A DNA stretch of 64,000 bases from Sulfuriferula sp. AH1 (GCF_002162035.1 NZ_CP021138.1:2728001-2792000); one strand, 5' to 3'. Counted from the stretch's first letter, positions 1 through 9,347 are shown. The notes: generated by a model not told the origin, from the sequence alone. Numbers and translations: made by a program.

Positions 1-90
1 CTTATAACAGCCAGTCACCGCCAACAACAGCAGCAATCGATAAAATTCCATTTATCAGCATAGCAAATACCCAAATCAGACACGAAAAAA

Positions 91-114
91 AACAGGCGAC
101 CGGAGTCGCCTGTT
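91..114 (-). terminator. Rho-independent terminator of the porin gene
   Basis: A perfect 10-bp stem (AACAGGCGAC and GTCGCCTGTT) with a 4-nt loop lies just past the porin stop. On the minus strand it is followed by a run of T (positions 85-90). The 84 bases to its left show no supported gene. Confidence 0.85.
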
Positions 115-154
115 CAAGCTTCCTAAACGCTAACTGGCAAACGCCAGCGCGAAA

Positions 155-1282
155 TTAGAAGGAGTGCTTCAGACCCAAAGACAGGCCGCTTACAGAGTCA
201 CCAGTGCCTACACCAGAAGCACCGTTATAGTTAAAGTTGTAAGCTGCGTTAGTATCGTTGCTGATCTTGGTGTACAAAGCATACACAGTGGTACGCTTGC
301 TGAAGCCGTAATCAGCACCTACAGTGTAGGCCTTGGCTCCGTTGTCACCAGTAGCGAATTGATTATCGCTACCTGCGTTAGCATAGGATGCCTTAAGTGC
401 AACTGCGCCCATCTGGTATTTGCCGGACAGGAACCAGGTGCGGTGACCGTACAAGTTGGCACCGGAAGCGCCTTGGTTGTCATCGGTCTTCTCATACATG
501 GCTGCCAAGGTGAAATCCATGATGCTGTAGGAAGCACCCAGTTTCCATGCTTTAGCATCTGTATTACCAACACCACTCATAGAGCCAGTACCAGTAGAAC
601 CGAAGTTATGCTTTTCGTAAGCAGCGGTCAGGTACAAAGGACCTGCGGCATACATCGCAGCCAGAGAGTACAGGTTACCGGTAGAAGCAGAACCGCTGGT
701 TGCTGTTTCAGCACCAAACACGTATGAACCCGCTGCACTGAAGCCGGAGAAGTTAGGAGTCAGGTAAACAACGGTGTTGCTTATACGCTGGTCAAAGTAG
801 GAAGAAGCGTTATTAGCGGCTGCGCCAACGCTGGTAGCGCTGTAAGCGCCAACGATGTTGTTGTAGTCGCCCAGGGTATCAGCAAACGGATCTAAAGAAC
901 CGGTAGCCATTTTGTATGGAGTGTCATGACGACCTACACGCACTTCACCCAGATCGTTGCTCTTCAGGCCAACGAAAGTGTTACGCAGACCACCGCCACC
1001 GAAGGTAGAACCGGTGCCGCCGTCAGCAGCTACAGCTTGTTCAATTTGCCAAGTCGCAGCCAAACCGTTACCCAGATCTTCAGTACCTTTGAAACCGATA
1101 CGTGAAGCGTAGTCGGAAACGCGGCCAACACGCTTGCTGGAATCGCCAGCAGCAGCATTGTTGTTGGTCACAGAATCAACACCAACGGACATCAAGCCGT
1201 ATACGTCAACGTTGCTGGTAGCAGCCATTGCAGGTGCAGATACAGCGGTAGCGATAGCCAGCGCGATCAGTTTTTTGTTCAT
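155..1282 (-). CDS. Gram-negative general porin (OmpC-like, betaproteobacterial type)
   Basis: The 375-residue product is an outer-membrane beta-barrel expected to form a trimeric channel for small solutes. Residues 1-20 are a clear signal peptide ending in AMA. The mature part alternates short polar and aromatic strands rich in Gly, Ala and Asn, and the protein ends in Phe, the usual signal for BAM-dependent barrel insertion. The motif VYGLMSVGVD at the mature N-terminus and the length fit the Porin_4 family. The start has a GGAG ribosome site 7 nt upstream. It is monocistronic, with its own promoter and terminator. Substrate selectivity cannot be read from sequence. Confidence 0.93.
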   Translation of the reverse strand: MNKKLIALAIATAVSAPAMAATSNVDVYGLMSVGVDSVTNNNAAAGDSSKRVGRVSDYASRIGFKGTEDLGNGLAATWQIEQAVAADGGTGSTFGGGGLRNTFVGLKSNDLGEVRVGRHDTPYKMATGSLDPFADTLGDYNNIVGAYSATSVGAAANNASSYFDQRISNTVVYLTPNFSGFSAAGSYVFGAETATSGSASTGNLYSLAAMYAAGPLYLTAAYEKHNFGSTGTGSMSGVGNTDAKAWKLGASYSIMDFTLAAMYEKTDDNQGASGANLYGHRTWFLSGKYQMGAVALKASYANAGSDNQFATGDNGAKAYTVGADYGFSKRTTVYALYTKISNDTNAAYNFNYNGASGVGTGDSVSGLSLGLKHSF

Positions 1283-1586
1283 TTGAATCTCCAGTTGGAA
1301 AATTAAAAGTACTCCCCTGTCAGGAAGCTGAGGCGATTATGCGTGAGGGTAAAAGGCTGCGGCAAGTGATTTTTGGCATTGCGGCCAATTGTGTTGTTTT
1401 TTTGCAACCGTAAAATTATTGTGATTTTCGTCATAAAAGCTTAATAAATCGCAACGACTCCTGGCTGAACTGGATGGCAATGCCCGCGCACTCACGAATT
1501 GCAGACATTAAAATCGCCAATCAGCAGCCCGTCCCAAACAATAATGGAAATCGGATGACGGGCCGTCGGCGAGATGAATTATATTT
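1283..1586. other. Intergenic region between porin and macB-like gene
   Basis: These 304 bases contain the porin leader and promoter on the minus strand. They also hold a weak 7-bp inverted repeat, GCCCGTC at 1527-1533 and GACGGGC at 1557-1563, with a 23-nt loop just beyond the macB stop. The repeat has no T-run, so calling it a terminator would be speculative. I see no gene. Confidence 0.5.
1336..1365 (-). promoter_or_regulatory. Candidate sigma-70 promoter of the porin gene
   Basis: On the minus strand TTGCCG (1365-1360) and CATAAT (1341-1336) are separated by 18 bp, giving a 5' untranslated region of about 45-50 nt. The match is reasonable but not perfect. Confidence 0.45.
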
Positions 1587-2810
1587 TTACTGATACCGCA
1601 ATGCATCTATCGGATTCATCAGTGCCGCCCGGCGCGCGGGATAAAAGCCGAAAAAAATACCGACTGCGGCGGCAACGCCGAAGGCGAGCAGCATGATGTC
1701 GAACGTGACCATCACCGGAAAGCCGGCGAATTTTTGCACGGCCCATGCGCCGCCGACACCCAGACCGGCGCCGATCAGGCAGCCGATGAGCGAAATGGTG
1801 ACCGCCTCGAGCAGAAACTGCAGAAGGATATCGCGATTGCGGGCGCCAATGGCGATGCGTATGCCGATCTCGCGGGTGCGTTCGGTAACCGATACCAGCA
1901 TGATATTCATGATGCCGATACCGCCGACGATCAGGGAAATCGACGCGATCGCGCCCAGCACATAGGACATGATGCGCGTCGTGGAGGCGGCAGCCTCGGC
2001 CATCGCCGACAGATTGCGCACTGAAAAATCGGGGTCGGCTTCCTCCGCAATGCGATGACGGGCCCGCAACAGCACATTCATTTCCTTTTCTACCGCAGGC
2101 ATGGCCTCGGCGGAACCGGCCTGCACCATGATAAAACGCACGCTGCCCGGAAACTGGTTGCCGAATAACTTGCGCTGCGCGGTCGTCACCGGGACGATCA
2201 CCACATCGTCCTGATCGCGCCCGTCCAGACTCTGGCCTTTGGCCTCGAGCACACCGACCACCGCAAACGGGCTCTGTTTTATGCGCATGGTCTTGCCTAC
2301 CGGATTTTCATCCCCGAACAGATTGTCGGCAACGGTTTTGCCGATCAGCGCGACCCGCGCCGCGCTGCGCACGTCGGCATCCGTGAATGCAAAGCCCGAA
2401 GCCACATTCCAGTTGCGTACCTGCAAATAATCGGGCGTAGCGCCAGTAATCGACGTGCTCCAGTTGTTGCCGGCATATACCGTCGCAGCCGTGCCTGGCT
2501 GAACCGGCGCCGAGGCGGCGACATTGGACAATTCGCCTATCGCCTGCGCATCCGCCATGGTCAAGGTGGGCGCCGTGCCCAGCCCCATGCGTTGCCCGCC
2601 CGAAGTGGTGGTGCCGGACAATACGATAAACAGGTTGCTGCCCATCGAACTGATGGTATCGTCGATCGCGCTTTGCGCGCCCTGCCCTACCGCCAGCATC
2701 AGCACTACCGCGGCAACACCGATCACCATGCCCAGCATGGTCAGAAAGGAACGCAGCCGGTTGGCGACTATCGCGCGCCAGGATTCGGCCAGCATCGCCA
2801 GGCTCATCAT
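1587..2810 (-). CDS. MacB-type ABC transporter permease
   Basis: This 407-residue inner-membrane protein has the MacB/FtsX layout: a first membrane helix near residues 20-42, a periplasmic MacB_PCD domain to about residue 245, and three C-terminal helices (about 280-400) with the family motif TERTREIGIRIAIGA. It should form the mechanotransmission subunit of a tripartite efflux pump. Unlike E. coli MacB it has no fused ATPase; the nucleotide-binding subunit is the next gene upstream, with which it overlaps by 4 bp. It is the last gene of the operon running from the TolC-like gene at 6397. The substrate (macrolide, peptide, heme or lipid) cannot be deduced. Confidence 0.9.
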   Translation of the reverse strand: MMSLAMLAESWRAIVANRLRSFLTMLGMVIGVAAVVLMLAVGQGAQSAIDDTISSMGSNLFIVLSGTTTSGGQRMGLGTAPTLTMADAQAIGELSNVAASAPVQPGTAATVYAGNNWSTSITGATPDYLQVRNWNVASGFAFTDADVRSAARVALIGKTVADNLFGDENPVGKTMRIKQSPFAVVGVLEAKGQSLDGRDQDDVVIVPVTTAQRKLFGNQFPGSVRFIMVQAGSAEAMPAVEKEMNVLLRARHRIAEEADPDFSVRNLSAMAEAAASTTRIMSYVLGAIASISLIVGGIGIMNIMLVSVTERTREIGIRIAIGARNRDILLQFLLEAVTISLIGCLIGAGLGVGGAWAVQKFAGFPVMVTFDIMLLAFGVAAAVGIFFGFYPARRAALMNPIDALRYQ

Positions 2811-3502
2811 GATGCATGCTCCACTGCGCCATCGTGCACGATCTCGCCGTCCTTGAAATGCACCATGCGCTGGGCAAACTGCGCGACATCCTGTTCATGC
2901 GTGACCAGCACTATCGTGATCCCGCCGGCATTGAGTTCGGTAAACAGCGTCATGATTTCCTCGCTGGTATGGCTATCCAGATTGCCGGTAGGCTCATCGG
3001 CGAGGATCAGGCGCGGCTCATTCGCCAGCGCCCGCGCAATGGCCACACGCTGCTGCTGGCCGCCGGACAATTCATTGGGACGCCGCTCGCCGAACCGGGC
3101 CAGCCCCACCTTTTCCAGCAGCGCTTCGGCACGCTGTTTACGCTCATACCCATTCGTGCCCTTATACAGCAACGGCAAGGCCACGTTATCCCTGGCATTC
3201 AGCCGCGGCAACAGATTGAAGCCCTGAAACACGAAGCCGATCACCCGGTTGCGCAAATGCGCCAGCGCATCACCCGACAATGTGGCCACATTTTGCCCAT
3301 CCAGCCAATATTCGCCCCGGGTCGGATGATCCAGGCAGCCCAGCACGTTCATGAAGGTGGATTTGCCGGAACCGGATGGCCCCATGATTGCGACGAATTC
3401 GCCTTGCGCGATGCTCAGATTCACCGATTTCAATGCAGTAAACGTCCCTGCCGCGGTTGCATAATCCTTGCCCAGCTGTTTGACTTCAATGATATTGGCC
3501 AT
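2807..3502 (-). CDS. ABC transporter ATP-binding protein (MacB/LolD family)
   Basis: The 231-residue nucleotide-binding subunit of the adjacent MacB-type permease shows Walker A GPSGSGKS (residues 41-48), signature LSGGQQQRVAIARAL, Walker B LILADEPTGNLD and a switch histidine in VTHEQD. Length and motifs fit the MacB/LolD/FtsE branch, which powers conformational coupling across the periplasm. It overlaps the permease by 4 bp, and one base separates it from the adaptor gene, so translation is likely coupled. Confidence 0.93.
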   Translation of the reverse strand: MANIIEVKQLGKDYATAAGTFTALKSVNLSIAQGEFVAIMGPSGSGKSTFMNVLGCLDHPTRGEYWLDGQNVATLSGDALAHLRNRVIGFVFQGFNLLPRLNARDNVALPLLYKGTNGYERKQRAEALLEKVGLARFGERRPNELSGGQQQRVAIARALANEPRLILADEPTGNLDSHTSEEIMTLFTELNAGGITIVLVTHEQDVAQFAQRMVHFKDGEIVHDGAVEHAS

Positions 3503-3503
3503 G

Positions 3504-4646
3504 TCAGAATAAACGCGCCGCCTGTTTGGCCTTGGCTTTATCAGCCTGCTTATCCTCGACGATCACTTTATCGCCCGCCATCAATTCGTCCCCCAGCACC
3601 TCGGTTTGCTTGGTATCGGTCAGGCCGGCCTTGATCCTGACCAGCACGGGTTGATCCGCACGCAGCAGGTAAACGACGCTGCCGCGAAGACGGCGCGCGG
3701 ATTTGTCGGCAGTTTTGCCATCACCGTCTGCCGCAGGTTTGAAGCGCAATGCCGCATTGGGCACCAGCAAGGCGTCATTGCGGCGATCAATTTCGATATT
3801 GACGTACGCAGTCATGCCCGGCAGCAGCACAAAATCAGGGTTGGCGACGGAAACGACGACATCATAGGTCACCACGTTCTGCTGATTGGTAGGGTTGAGG
3901 CGAATCTGCCTGACGCTGCCGACGAAATTGCGATCGGGATAGGCGTCTACCGTGAAATGCGCAGGCTGGCCCACTTTAATCCCGCCCACATCGGCCTCGG
4001 CGACCGTGGTATCGATCTGCATTTTGCTCAAGTCCTGCCCGATCTTGAACAGGGTCGGCGTTTGAAAACTGGCGGCTACGGTTTGACCGACGTCGACCGA
4101 ACGATCGATGACCGTGCCGGATACGGGGGAGCGGATCACGCTGTACGCCAGATTGGTCTTGTCGCGCTGCAGTTGCGCTCGCGCCACCTCGAGCTGGGCG
4201 CGAGCACCCGCTACCGCATCTTCGGCCTGATCGACATCCTGACGCGCAACGTAATCCTGCTTAAGCAGGCTCTGCTGCCGCGCCGCACTGGTTTGCGCCA
4301 GTTTCAGTGCGGCCTGGGCGCGGATGACATTGGCGGAGCTCTGCGCGATTTGCGCTTTCAATAATGCCGGGTCGAGTTCCAGCAGGATCTGCCCTGCCTT
4401 GACCTGCTGGTTGTAATCCGCATGCAACGCCTTGACCACACCCGACACTTGCGTACCCACATTGACCAGCACCACCGGGTTCAGCGTGCCGTTGGCAGAC
4501 ACGTAACGCACCAGATCACCCCTGACCACTTCGACCATGCGGTAGCGCTCTGCAGCAGGCCGGGCCTGTTTGCCATGGAAATAAACGTAACCGCCCCCGG
4601 CGACCAGCAAAACGGCCAATAGCCATAACAGTTTGCCAGGTTTCAT
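3504..4646 (-). CDS. MacA-like periplasmic adaptor (membrane fusion protein)
   Basis: This 380-residue HlyD/RND-type adaptor would bridge the MacB-type permease and the TolC-like duct. Residues 5-24 form an N-terminal membrane anchor. A split lipoyl domain flanks an alpha-hairpin rich in Ala, Gln and Leu (about residues 90-165), and beta-barrel and membrane-proximal domains follow. The phrase VSGTVIDRSVDVGQTV is typical of the second lipoyl half. The tail is Lys and Ala rich. It sits between the ATPase gene and a small membrane protein gene, 3 bp away. Confidence 0.92.
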   Translation of the reverse strand: MKPGKLLWLLAVLLVAGGGYVYFHGKQARPAAERYRMVEVVRGDLVRYVSANGTLNPVVLVNVGTQVSGVVKALHADYNQQVKAGQILLELDPALLKAQIAQSSANVIRAQAALKLAQTSAARQQSLLKQDYVARQDVDQAEDAVAGARAQLEVARAQLQRDKTNLAYSVIRSPVSGTVIDRSVDVGQTVAASFQTPTLFKIGQDLSKMQIDTTVAEADVGGIKVGQPAHFTVDAYPDRNFVGSVRQIRLNPTNQQNVVTYDVVVSVANPDFVLLPGMTAYVNIEIDRRNDALLVPNAALRFKPAADGDGKTADKSARRLRGSVVYLLRADQPVLVRIKAGLTDTKQTEVLGDELMAGDKVIVEDKQADKAKAKQAARLF

Positions 4647-4649
4647 ATG

Positions 4650-5027
4650 TTATTTTTCCTCATCCTCATGATCCCGATAAAAATTGCGCTCGGCTTCGGT
4701 CAAGTGCCTAATCAATAGATGCGACACGATATTAATGCCTATCCCTGCCGTAACCAGCGGCAGCAGATACAGCGCCATCGACAGCTCGGACGTTAACAGC
4801 CTGTCGTCCCAGATAGCGCGGGTATGCGCAGCCTCGTTCGCCAGGTGATGCAACAACACCGCATCTATGCCTGCCACGGCGATCAACGTCAGCCCCAGTA
4901 GCAATACCGTCATCCGGGAAATGGAATGCTTGACCAGCATGACGGCATATATCCCGCCCGGGATGAGCAAAGAGAACAGTATCACCAGCAAAAACTCAAT
5001 CCAGAATTGCCAATCGATGATATTCAC
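4650..5027 (-). CDS. Small inner-membrane protein of unknown function in the exporter operon
   Basis: I do not recognise this 125-residue protein. It has about three hydrophobic segments (near residues 8-30, 37-59 and 82-105) and a charged tail ending in DHEDEEK. It lies 3 bp from the MacA-like gene and 2 bp from the TolC-like gene, so it is probably translated with them. It could be an accessory subunit or a bystander. Nothing in the sequence points to a catalytic function. Confidence 0.75.
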   Translation of the reverse strand: MNIIDWQFWIEFLLVILFSLLIPGGIYAVMLVKHSISRMTVLLLGLTLIAVAGIDAVLLHHLANEAAHTRAIWDDRLLTSELSMALYLLPLVTAGIGINIVSHLLIRHLTEAERNFYRDHEDEEK

Positions 5028-5029
5028 GA

Positions 5030-6397
5030 TTACTCCAAATGTCCGATTGCCTGTGCCAATGCCACTTTGGCGATACGCCAGTTATATTGGGCCTGCACAC
5101 GCTGGCTGCGCGCACTCGCCAGACTGGATTGCGCGGTCAGCACATCGAGTATGTTACCGACGCCTGCGCGATAGCGCCCGAGCGCCATTTCAGCCGATGC
5201 AGTCGCGCTCCGGATGAGGTCGGCAGTCGCATCGAGCGCTGCGGTTTCCGTGGCAAGGTTTTGCCACGCCCGCCATACGTCGAGCGCGACCTGATTGCTC
5301 AATTGGGCTTGCTGCGCTTCCTGCGCATTCGCCTGCGCTTGTGCGGCGCGAATTTGATAGGTGCTGTTGAAGCCAGTGAAAATCGGCACGTTGACGGCAA
5401 CGCCCAAACTGCTGCCGTTGCCGTTAAAACTGCCGTTATCCTGATAACTGGTATTGCCGGTGAGCGACAATGCCGGCTTGCCTGCCGCTTCCTTCGCCCT
5501 CACCTGGGCCTGAGCGGCGCGCAACTGCGCGGCGGCGGCTTGCAAATCCGGGCGCTGCTGTTGCGCCTGCAGGATCAGGTCACGCACATTGCCGACCAGA
5601 TCCCTGGGCATCACGTCATCCGCAGAACCACTCAGATTCAACGCATGATCGGCATCCCAGCCCATCGCGTTAGCCAGCACGCCTTGTGCGACCCGCAGAT
5701 CACCCTCGCCGCGCAATGTTGCCAGGCGCGCCTGGGAATAGGCAGTTTGCGCCTGCAACACATCGGCGCGCGTATTGGTACCCGCCTGATAACGCGCATT
5801 GGCAGCATCGAAACTCGATTTGGCCGAACTCTCCGCCTCATGCAACGCATCGACCTGGGCTTGCGCGGCAAAATACTGGTAATACGCCTGCACTACGGCA
5901 AGGTAAACCGTATTCACGGCCTGATCCTGATTGCGATTGGCCGCTTCCAGCGTCGCTTGTGCAGCATCACGCTGGGCGCTGCGCGCCCCGAAATCAAATA
6001 GCAGGTAATTAATGGATAAACCCAGATTGCGATTGGTTGCGGTCAATCCGGTAAGCACACTGCGGTCGTGACTGATGCCGGCCGTGCCATTGACCGTGGG
6101 CAAATACGCGCTTTGGGCGCTCCCCACCTGCGCCGCAGCCACGCGTGCATTTGCCCACGCGGTACGCGTCTGCGGATTATTGCACAGCGCGACATCGATT
6201 ACGTCGGTCAGGCTCATTACCGTGCGCGGTATCGCGCAATTGCGATCAAGATAACCCGTGACGCCCGGCGCGACCTTCGCATTCACGCTGAAAGGATCGC
6301 TGCCCGACATCTGACCAGCCAAGTCGTTGTCAGCCGCCTGCGCAGTCAATGCCAGACAGCAGCACCCGTACAAAAAATTTCGGTTAAACTTCATCAT
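5030..6397 (-). CDS. TolC-family outer-membrane efflux protein
   Basis: The 455-residue product has a signal peptide (about residues 1-21, cleaved after AQA) and two repeated OEP domains with long amphipathic helices rich in Ala, Gln and Asn, for example residues with AAQVGSAQSAYLPTVNG and the repeat-like AAQAQVRAKEAAGKPALSL. Motif and length fit the TolC/NodT fold that forms a trans-periplasmic duct. It is the first gene of the five-gene exporter operon. Its start codon lies only 28 bp from the divergent mutM start, so its promoter probably extends into mutM. Confidence 0.92.
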   Translation of the reverse strand: MMKFNRNFLYGCCCLALTAQAADNDLAGQMSGSDPFSVNAKVAPGVTGYLDRNCAIPRTVMSLTDVIDVALCNNPQTRTAWANARVAAAQVGSAQSAYLPTVNGTAGISHDRSVLTGLTATNRNLGLSINYLLFDFGARSAQRDAAQATLEAANRNQDQAVNTVYLAVVQAYYQYFAAQAQVDALHEAESSAKSSFDAANARYQAGTNTRADVLQAQTAYSQARLATLRGEGDLRVAQGVLANAMGWDADHALNLSGSADDVMPRDLVGNVRDLILQAQQQRPDLQAAAAQLRAAQAQVRAKEAAGKPALSLTGNTSYQDNGSFNGNGSSLGVAVNVPIFTGFNSTYQIRAAQAQANAQEAQQAQLSNQVALDVWRAWQNLATETAALDATADLIRSATASAEMALGRYRAGVGNILDVLTAQSSLASARSQRVQAQYNWRIAKVALAQAIGHLE

Positions 6398-6425
6398 TCG
6401 TCTTTATAGTTTATCGATAGATCAC

Positions 6426-7244
6426 ATGCCCGAGTTACCTGAAGTCGAAACCACATTGCGCGGCTTGTTGCCCCACACTCTTCATCGCACGATTATGAGT
6501 GTCAGTATACGCAATCCGAAGCTGCGCTGGCCCATCCCCTCCAACCTCGCCGAGCTGACCCGACATCAAGCCATCCATGCGCTGAGCCGTCGCGGCAAAT
6601 ATCTGCTCATGCATCTGGATAACGGCACTGTCATCATACACCTGGGCATGTCCGGCAGTTTGCGCATACTAGACAGCGAAACCCCCACCGGGGTTCATGA
6701 TCATCTTGATATCGTGCTTGATAATCAGCAGTGTATCCGCTTGCGTGACCCCCGTCGATTTGGCGCGGTGCTGTGGGCCGAACACGATGCACTCGCCCAC
6801 CCGCTGCTGGCCAGCCTCGGCATGGAACCGTTATCCGACGACTTTAACGGCGATCTGCTTTACCGCAAGTCGCGTGGCCGCAGCAGCCCGGTCAAGGCCT
6901 TTATCATGGACAGTCATATTGTGGTTGGGGTAGGCAACATCTACGCCAACGAAGCGCTTTTTCATGCCGGCATCCACCCCACGCTTGCTGCGGGCAAAAT
7001 CAGCCGCCCGCGCTATGCACGTCTCGCACAGGCCATCCGCGACACATTAAGCAAGGCCATCATCGCCGGCGGCAGCAGCCTGCGCGATTTTGTCGGCAGC
7101 GACGGCGCCGCCGGCTACTTCCAGCAACAGTATGTTGTATATGGCCGCACCGGCTTGGATTGCCGCATTTGCGGCCAGCCGATACAACAACTGCGACAGA
7201 ATCAGCGCACCACGTTTTATTGTCCGCACTGCCAAAAAAAATAA
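6426..7244 (+). CDS. mutM: Formamidopyrimidine-DNA glycosylase
   Basis: This bifunctional glycosylase and AP lyase removes 8-oxoguanine and Fapy lesions in base excision repair. The start was placed at MPELPEVET because Pro and Glu right after Met form the catalytic N-terminus. The 272-residue length is normal. The C-terminus carries the zinc finger CRICG followed by CPHCQ. A longer in-frame reading upstream would bury the catalytic proline and is rejected. No strong Shine-Dalgarno site is visible. The gene is divergent from the exporter operon. Confidence 0.97.
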   Translation: MPELPEVETTLRGLLPHTLHRTIMSVSIRNPKLRWPIPSNLAELTRHQAIHALSRRGKYLLMHLDNGTVIIHLGMSGSLRILDSETPTGVHDHLDIVLDNQQCIRLRDPRRFGAVLWAEHDALAHPLLASLGMEPLSDDFNGDLLYRKSRGRSSPVKAFIMDSHIVVGVGNIYANEALFHAGIHPTLAAGKISRPRYARLAQAIRDTLSKAIIAGGSSLRDFVGSDGAAGYFQQQYVVYGRTGLDCRICGQPIQQLRQNQRTTFYCPHCQKK

Positions 7245-7339
7245 CTCCATTTTTTACTGAAAACGTTATACTTATCAGAAACTAAGCTTACAATTGGATA
7301 ATAAATAATCACTGCGCTGCAGCGTTTGGAGGCCACATC

Positions 7340-9301
7340 GTGTCAAATTTAACTTTAGCCCAACAATTCGAACAATATGGCGCTTGGCGCGAGGGGCTGG
7401 CTACACAAATCGGCCATTACCGTGACTGGCTTAATCACGAAGAAATCAACGACTGGCAAATCGATCTGCGCCTGCAGCATCTGATCGACCGCCTGGCGGA
7501 AGACAAGCTCAATGTCGCCTTCGTAGCCGAATTCTCCCGCGGCAAATCCGAACTCATCAACGCGATATTTTTTGCCGACTACAAAAAACGCCTGCTGCCA
7601 TCGACTGCCGGCCGCACCACCATGTGCCCGACCGAGCTGCTGTACGATGCCAGCCGCCCGCCTTCGATACAGCTGTTGCCCATCGCCACCCGTGCCGGCA
7701 ATGTTACCACCACCGAATACAAACGCTACCCGGACGAATGGACCACTATCCCGCTCGACGTTGATTCGGCCGACGCAATGCTGGAAACACTGCAGCGCGT
7801 CAGCGAAACCCAGCAAGTCAGCAAGGAAGAAGCGGAAAAATACGGCCTGTATCGCGCGCAGGATGCGGATTCGCTGCTTACCGTCTCCGCCGACGGCACG
7901 GTAGAGATTCCGCGCTGGCGTCACGCCATCATCAATTTCCCGCACCCGCTTTTACAAAAAGGGCTGGTTATTCTGGATACCCCGGGACTCAATGCGATCG
8001 GCACCGAACCGGAACTCACACTCAACCTGTTACCGAGTGCCCATGCGATCATTTTCATTCTGGCCGCAGACACCGGCGTCACCAAATCCGATATCGAGGT
8101 CTGGCGCAACCATATCGCGCCGATACAGGGCGGCCATCGCGGGCGTTTGATCGTACTCAACAAAATTGACGGCTTGTGGGACGATCTCAAATCACAGGAA
8201 GCCATCGACGCCGAAATCCAGAGTCAGGTAGAGAGCTGCGCCAATTTGCTTGGCCTGCAAAACAAACAGATATACCCGGTTTCCGCGCAAAAAGGCCTGC
8301 TCGCCAAGATCAGCAATGACGCCGCCCTGCTGGCCAAAAGCCGGCTGGAGGAACTCGAGCATGCCCTGAGCGATGAACTCATCCCTTCCAAACAGGACAT
8401 CGTGCGCGACAACACCGCCAGTGAAATGGGCGACCTCGTCACCAGTACCCGCGAACTGCTGGGCGCACGCCTCAAAAACGTGGACGAACAGCTGGAAGAA
8501 CTCACCGGCCTGCGCGGCAAGAATGAGGAAGTCGTGCAGCACATGATGACCAAGGTCGAAGAAGAAAAGGCGCATTTTGAAAAAGGCCTGCAGCAATTCC
8601 AGGCGCTGCGCAGCGTATTCTCGCACCACTCCAACGAATTATTCAGCCATCTGGGCATGGATCGCATCAAGACCGAAGTGCGCGACACCCGTATCGCGAT
8701 GGAAAACAGCCGTTTTAGCTCGGGCTTGCGCAGCGCAATGAGCTCATTCTTTGCCAAAGTCGACCAGAACATCACTCATTCGGCGACCCAGATTGATGAA
8801 ATCAAGGAAATGATGGCGGCGATGTACAAGAAATTCAGCACAGAGCACGGCTTGACCGAAGTTACGCCGCCGACGTATTCAACCTTCAAATACAAGAAGG
8901 AAATGGACCGGCTGGAAAAGAGCTACAACGAGCACTTCAACACGTTGCTCAACATGCTGACCAACGAACAACACACCCTCACTGCCAAATTCTTCGAAAC
9001 GCTGGCGAGCCGTGTGGTCAACATCTACGAAGTTGCCAACCGCGAAGCAGACAGCTGGCTAAAAGCAGTGATGGCGCCGATGGAAACCCAGGTGCGGGAA
9101 CACCAAATGCAATTGCGCCGCCGGCTGGAAAGCATCAAGCGCATCCATAAAGCCACCGATACGCTGGAAGATCGCATTGCCGAATTGCAGGAGATGCGCA
9201 TCAACATCAATAATCAGCTGAATGCACTGGACAAGCTTGACCGCGATATCAAATATGCATTGGTCGCCGCGCTAAATCAGGAAAACGCCATCGCGGCATA
9301 A
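7340..9301 (+). CDS. Dynamin-like GTPase
   Basis: This 653-residue protein begins at a GTG with a good GGAGG site 7 nt upstream. The N-terminal GTPase domain shows the P-loop AEFSRGKS (63-70), G3 motif DTPGLN (from residue 213) and G4 motif NKID (274-277). The rest is mainly helical and coiled-coil (about 345-640), as in bacterial dynamin-like proteins that act on membranes. No transmembrane segment is obvious. It stands alone between mutM and the convergent pyrimidine operon. Its cellular role is not known from context. Confidence 0.85.
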   Translation: MSNLTLAQQFEQYGAWREGLATQIGHYRDWLNHEEINDWQIDLRLQHLIDRLAEDKLNVAFVAEFSRGKSELINAIFFADYKKRLLPSTAGRTTMCPTELLYDASRPPSIQLLPIATRAGNVTTTEYKRYPDEWTTIPLDVDSADAMLETLQRVSETQQVSKEEAEKYGLYRAQDADSLLTVSADGTVEIPRWRHAIINFPHPLLQKGLVILDTPGLNAIGTEPELTLNLLPSAHAIIFILAADTGVTKSDIEVWRNHIAPIQGGHRGRLIVLNKIDGLWDDLKSQEAIDAEIQSQVESCANLLGLQNKQIYPVSAQKGLLAKISNDAALLAKSRLEELEHALSDELIPSKQDIVRDNTASEMGDLVTSTRELLGARLKNVDEQLEELTGLRGKNEEVVQHMMTKVEEEKAHFEKGLQQFQALRSVFSHHSNELFSHLGMDRIKTEVRDTRIAMENSRFSSGLRSAMSSFFAKVDQNITHSATQIDEIKEMMAAMYKKFSTEHGLTEVTPPTYSTFKYKKEMDRLEKSYNEHFNTLLNMLTNEQHTLTAKFFETLASRVVNIYEVANREADSWLKAVMAPMETQVREHQMQLRRRLESIKRIHKATDTLEDRIAELQEMRININNQLNALDKLDRDIKYALVAALNQENAIAA

Positions 9302-9312
9302 ACACTCATCAA

Positions 9313-9347
9313 CCGGATTTCAGCGGCCGCGAGCGGCTGGAATCCGG
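9313..9347. terminator. Hairpin between convergent genes
   Basis: CCGGATTTCAGC pairs with GCTGGAATCCGG (one T-G wobble) around an 11-nt loop. It lies between the stop codons of the convergent GTPase and pyrC' genes. There is no T-run on either side, so it is a stem-loop of uncertain terminator strength. Confidence 0.5.

Noticed and set aside
1-84. Short hydrophobic frame at the left edge
   Set aside because: About 20 codons with no start signal and cut by the window edge, so not enough evidence for a gene.
164-727. Long open frame opposite the porin gene
   Set aside because: It lies fully antisense to a clear porin with signal peptide, promoter and terminator. Its sequence has no known motif or start signal.
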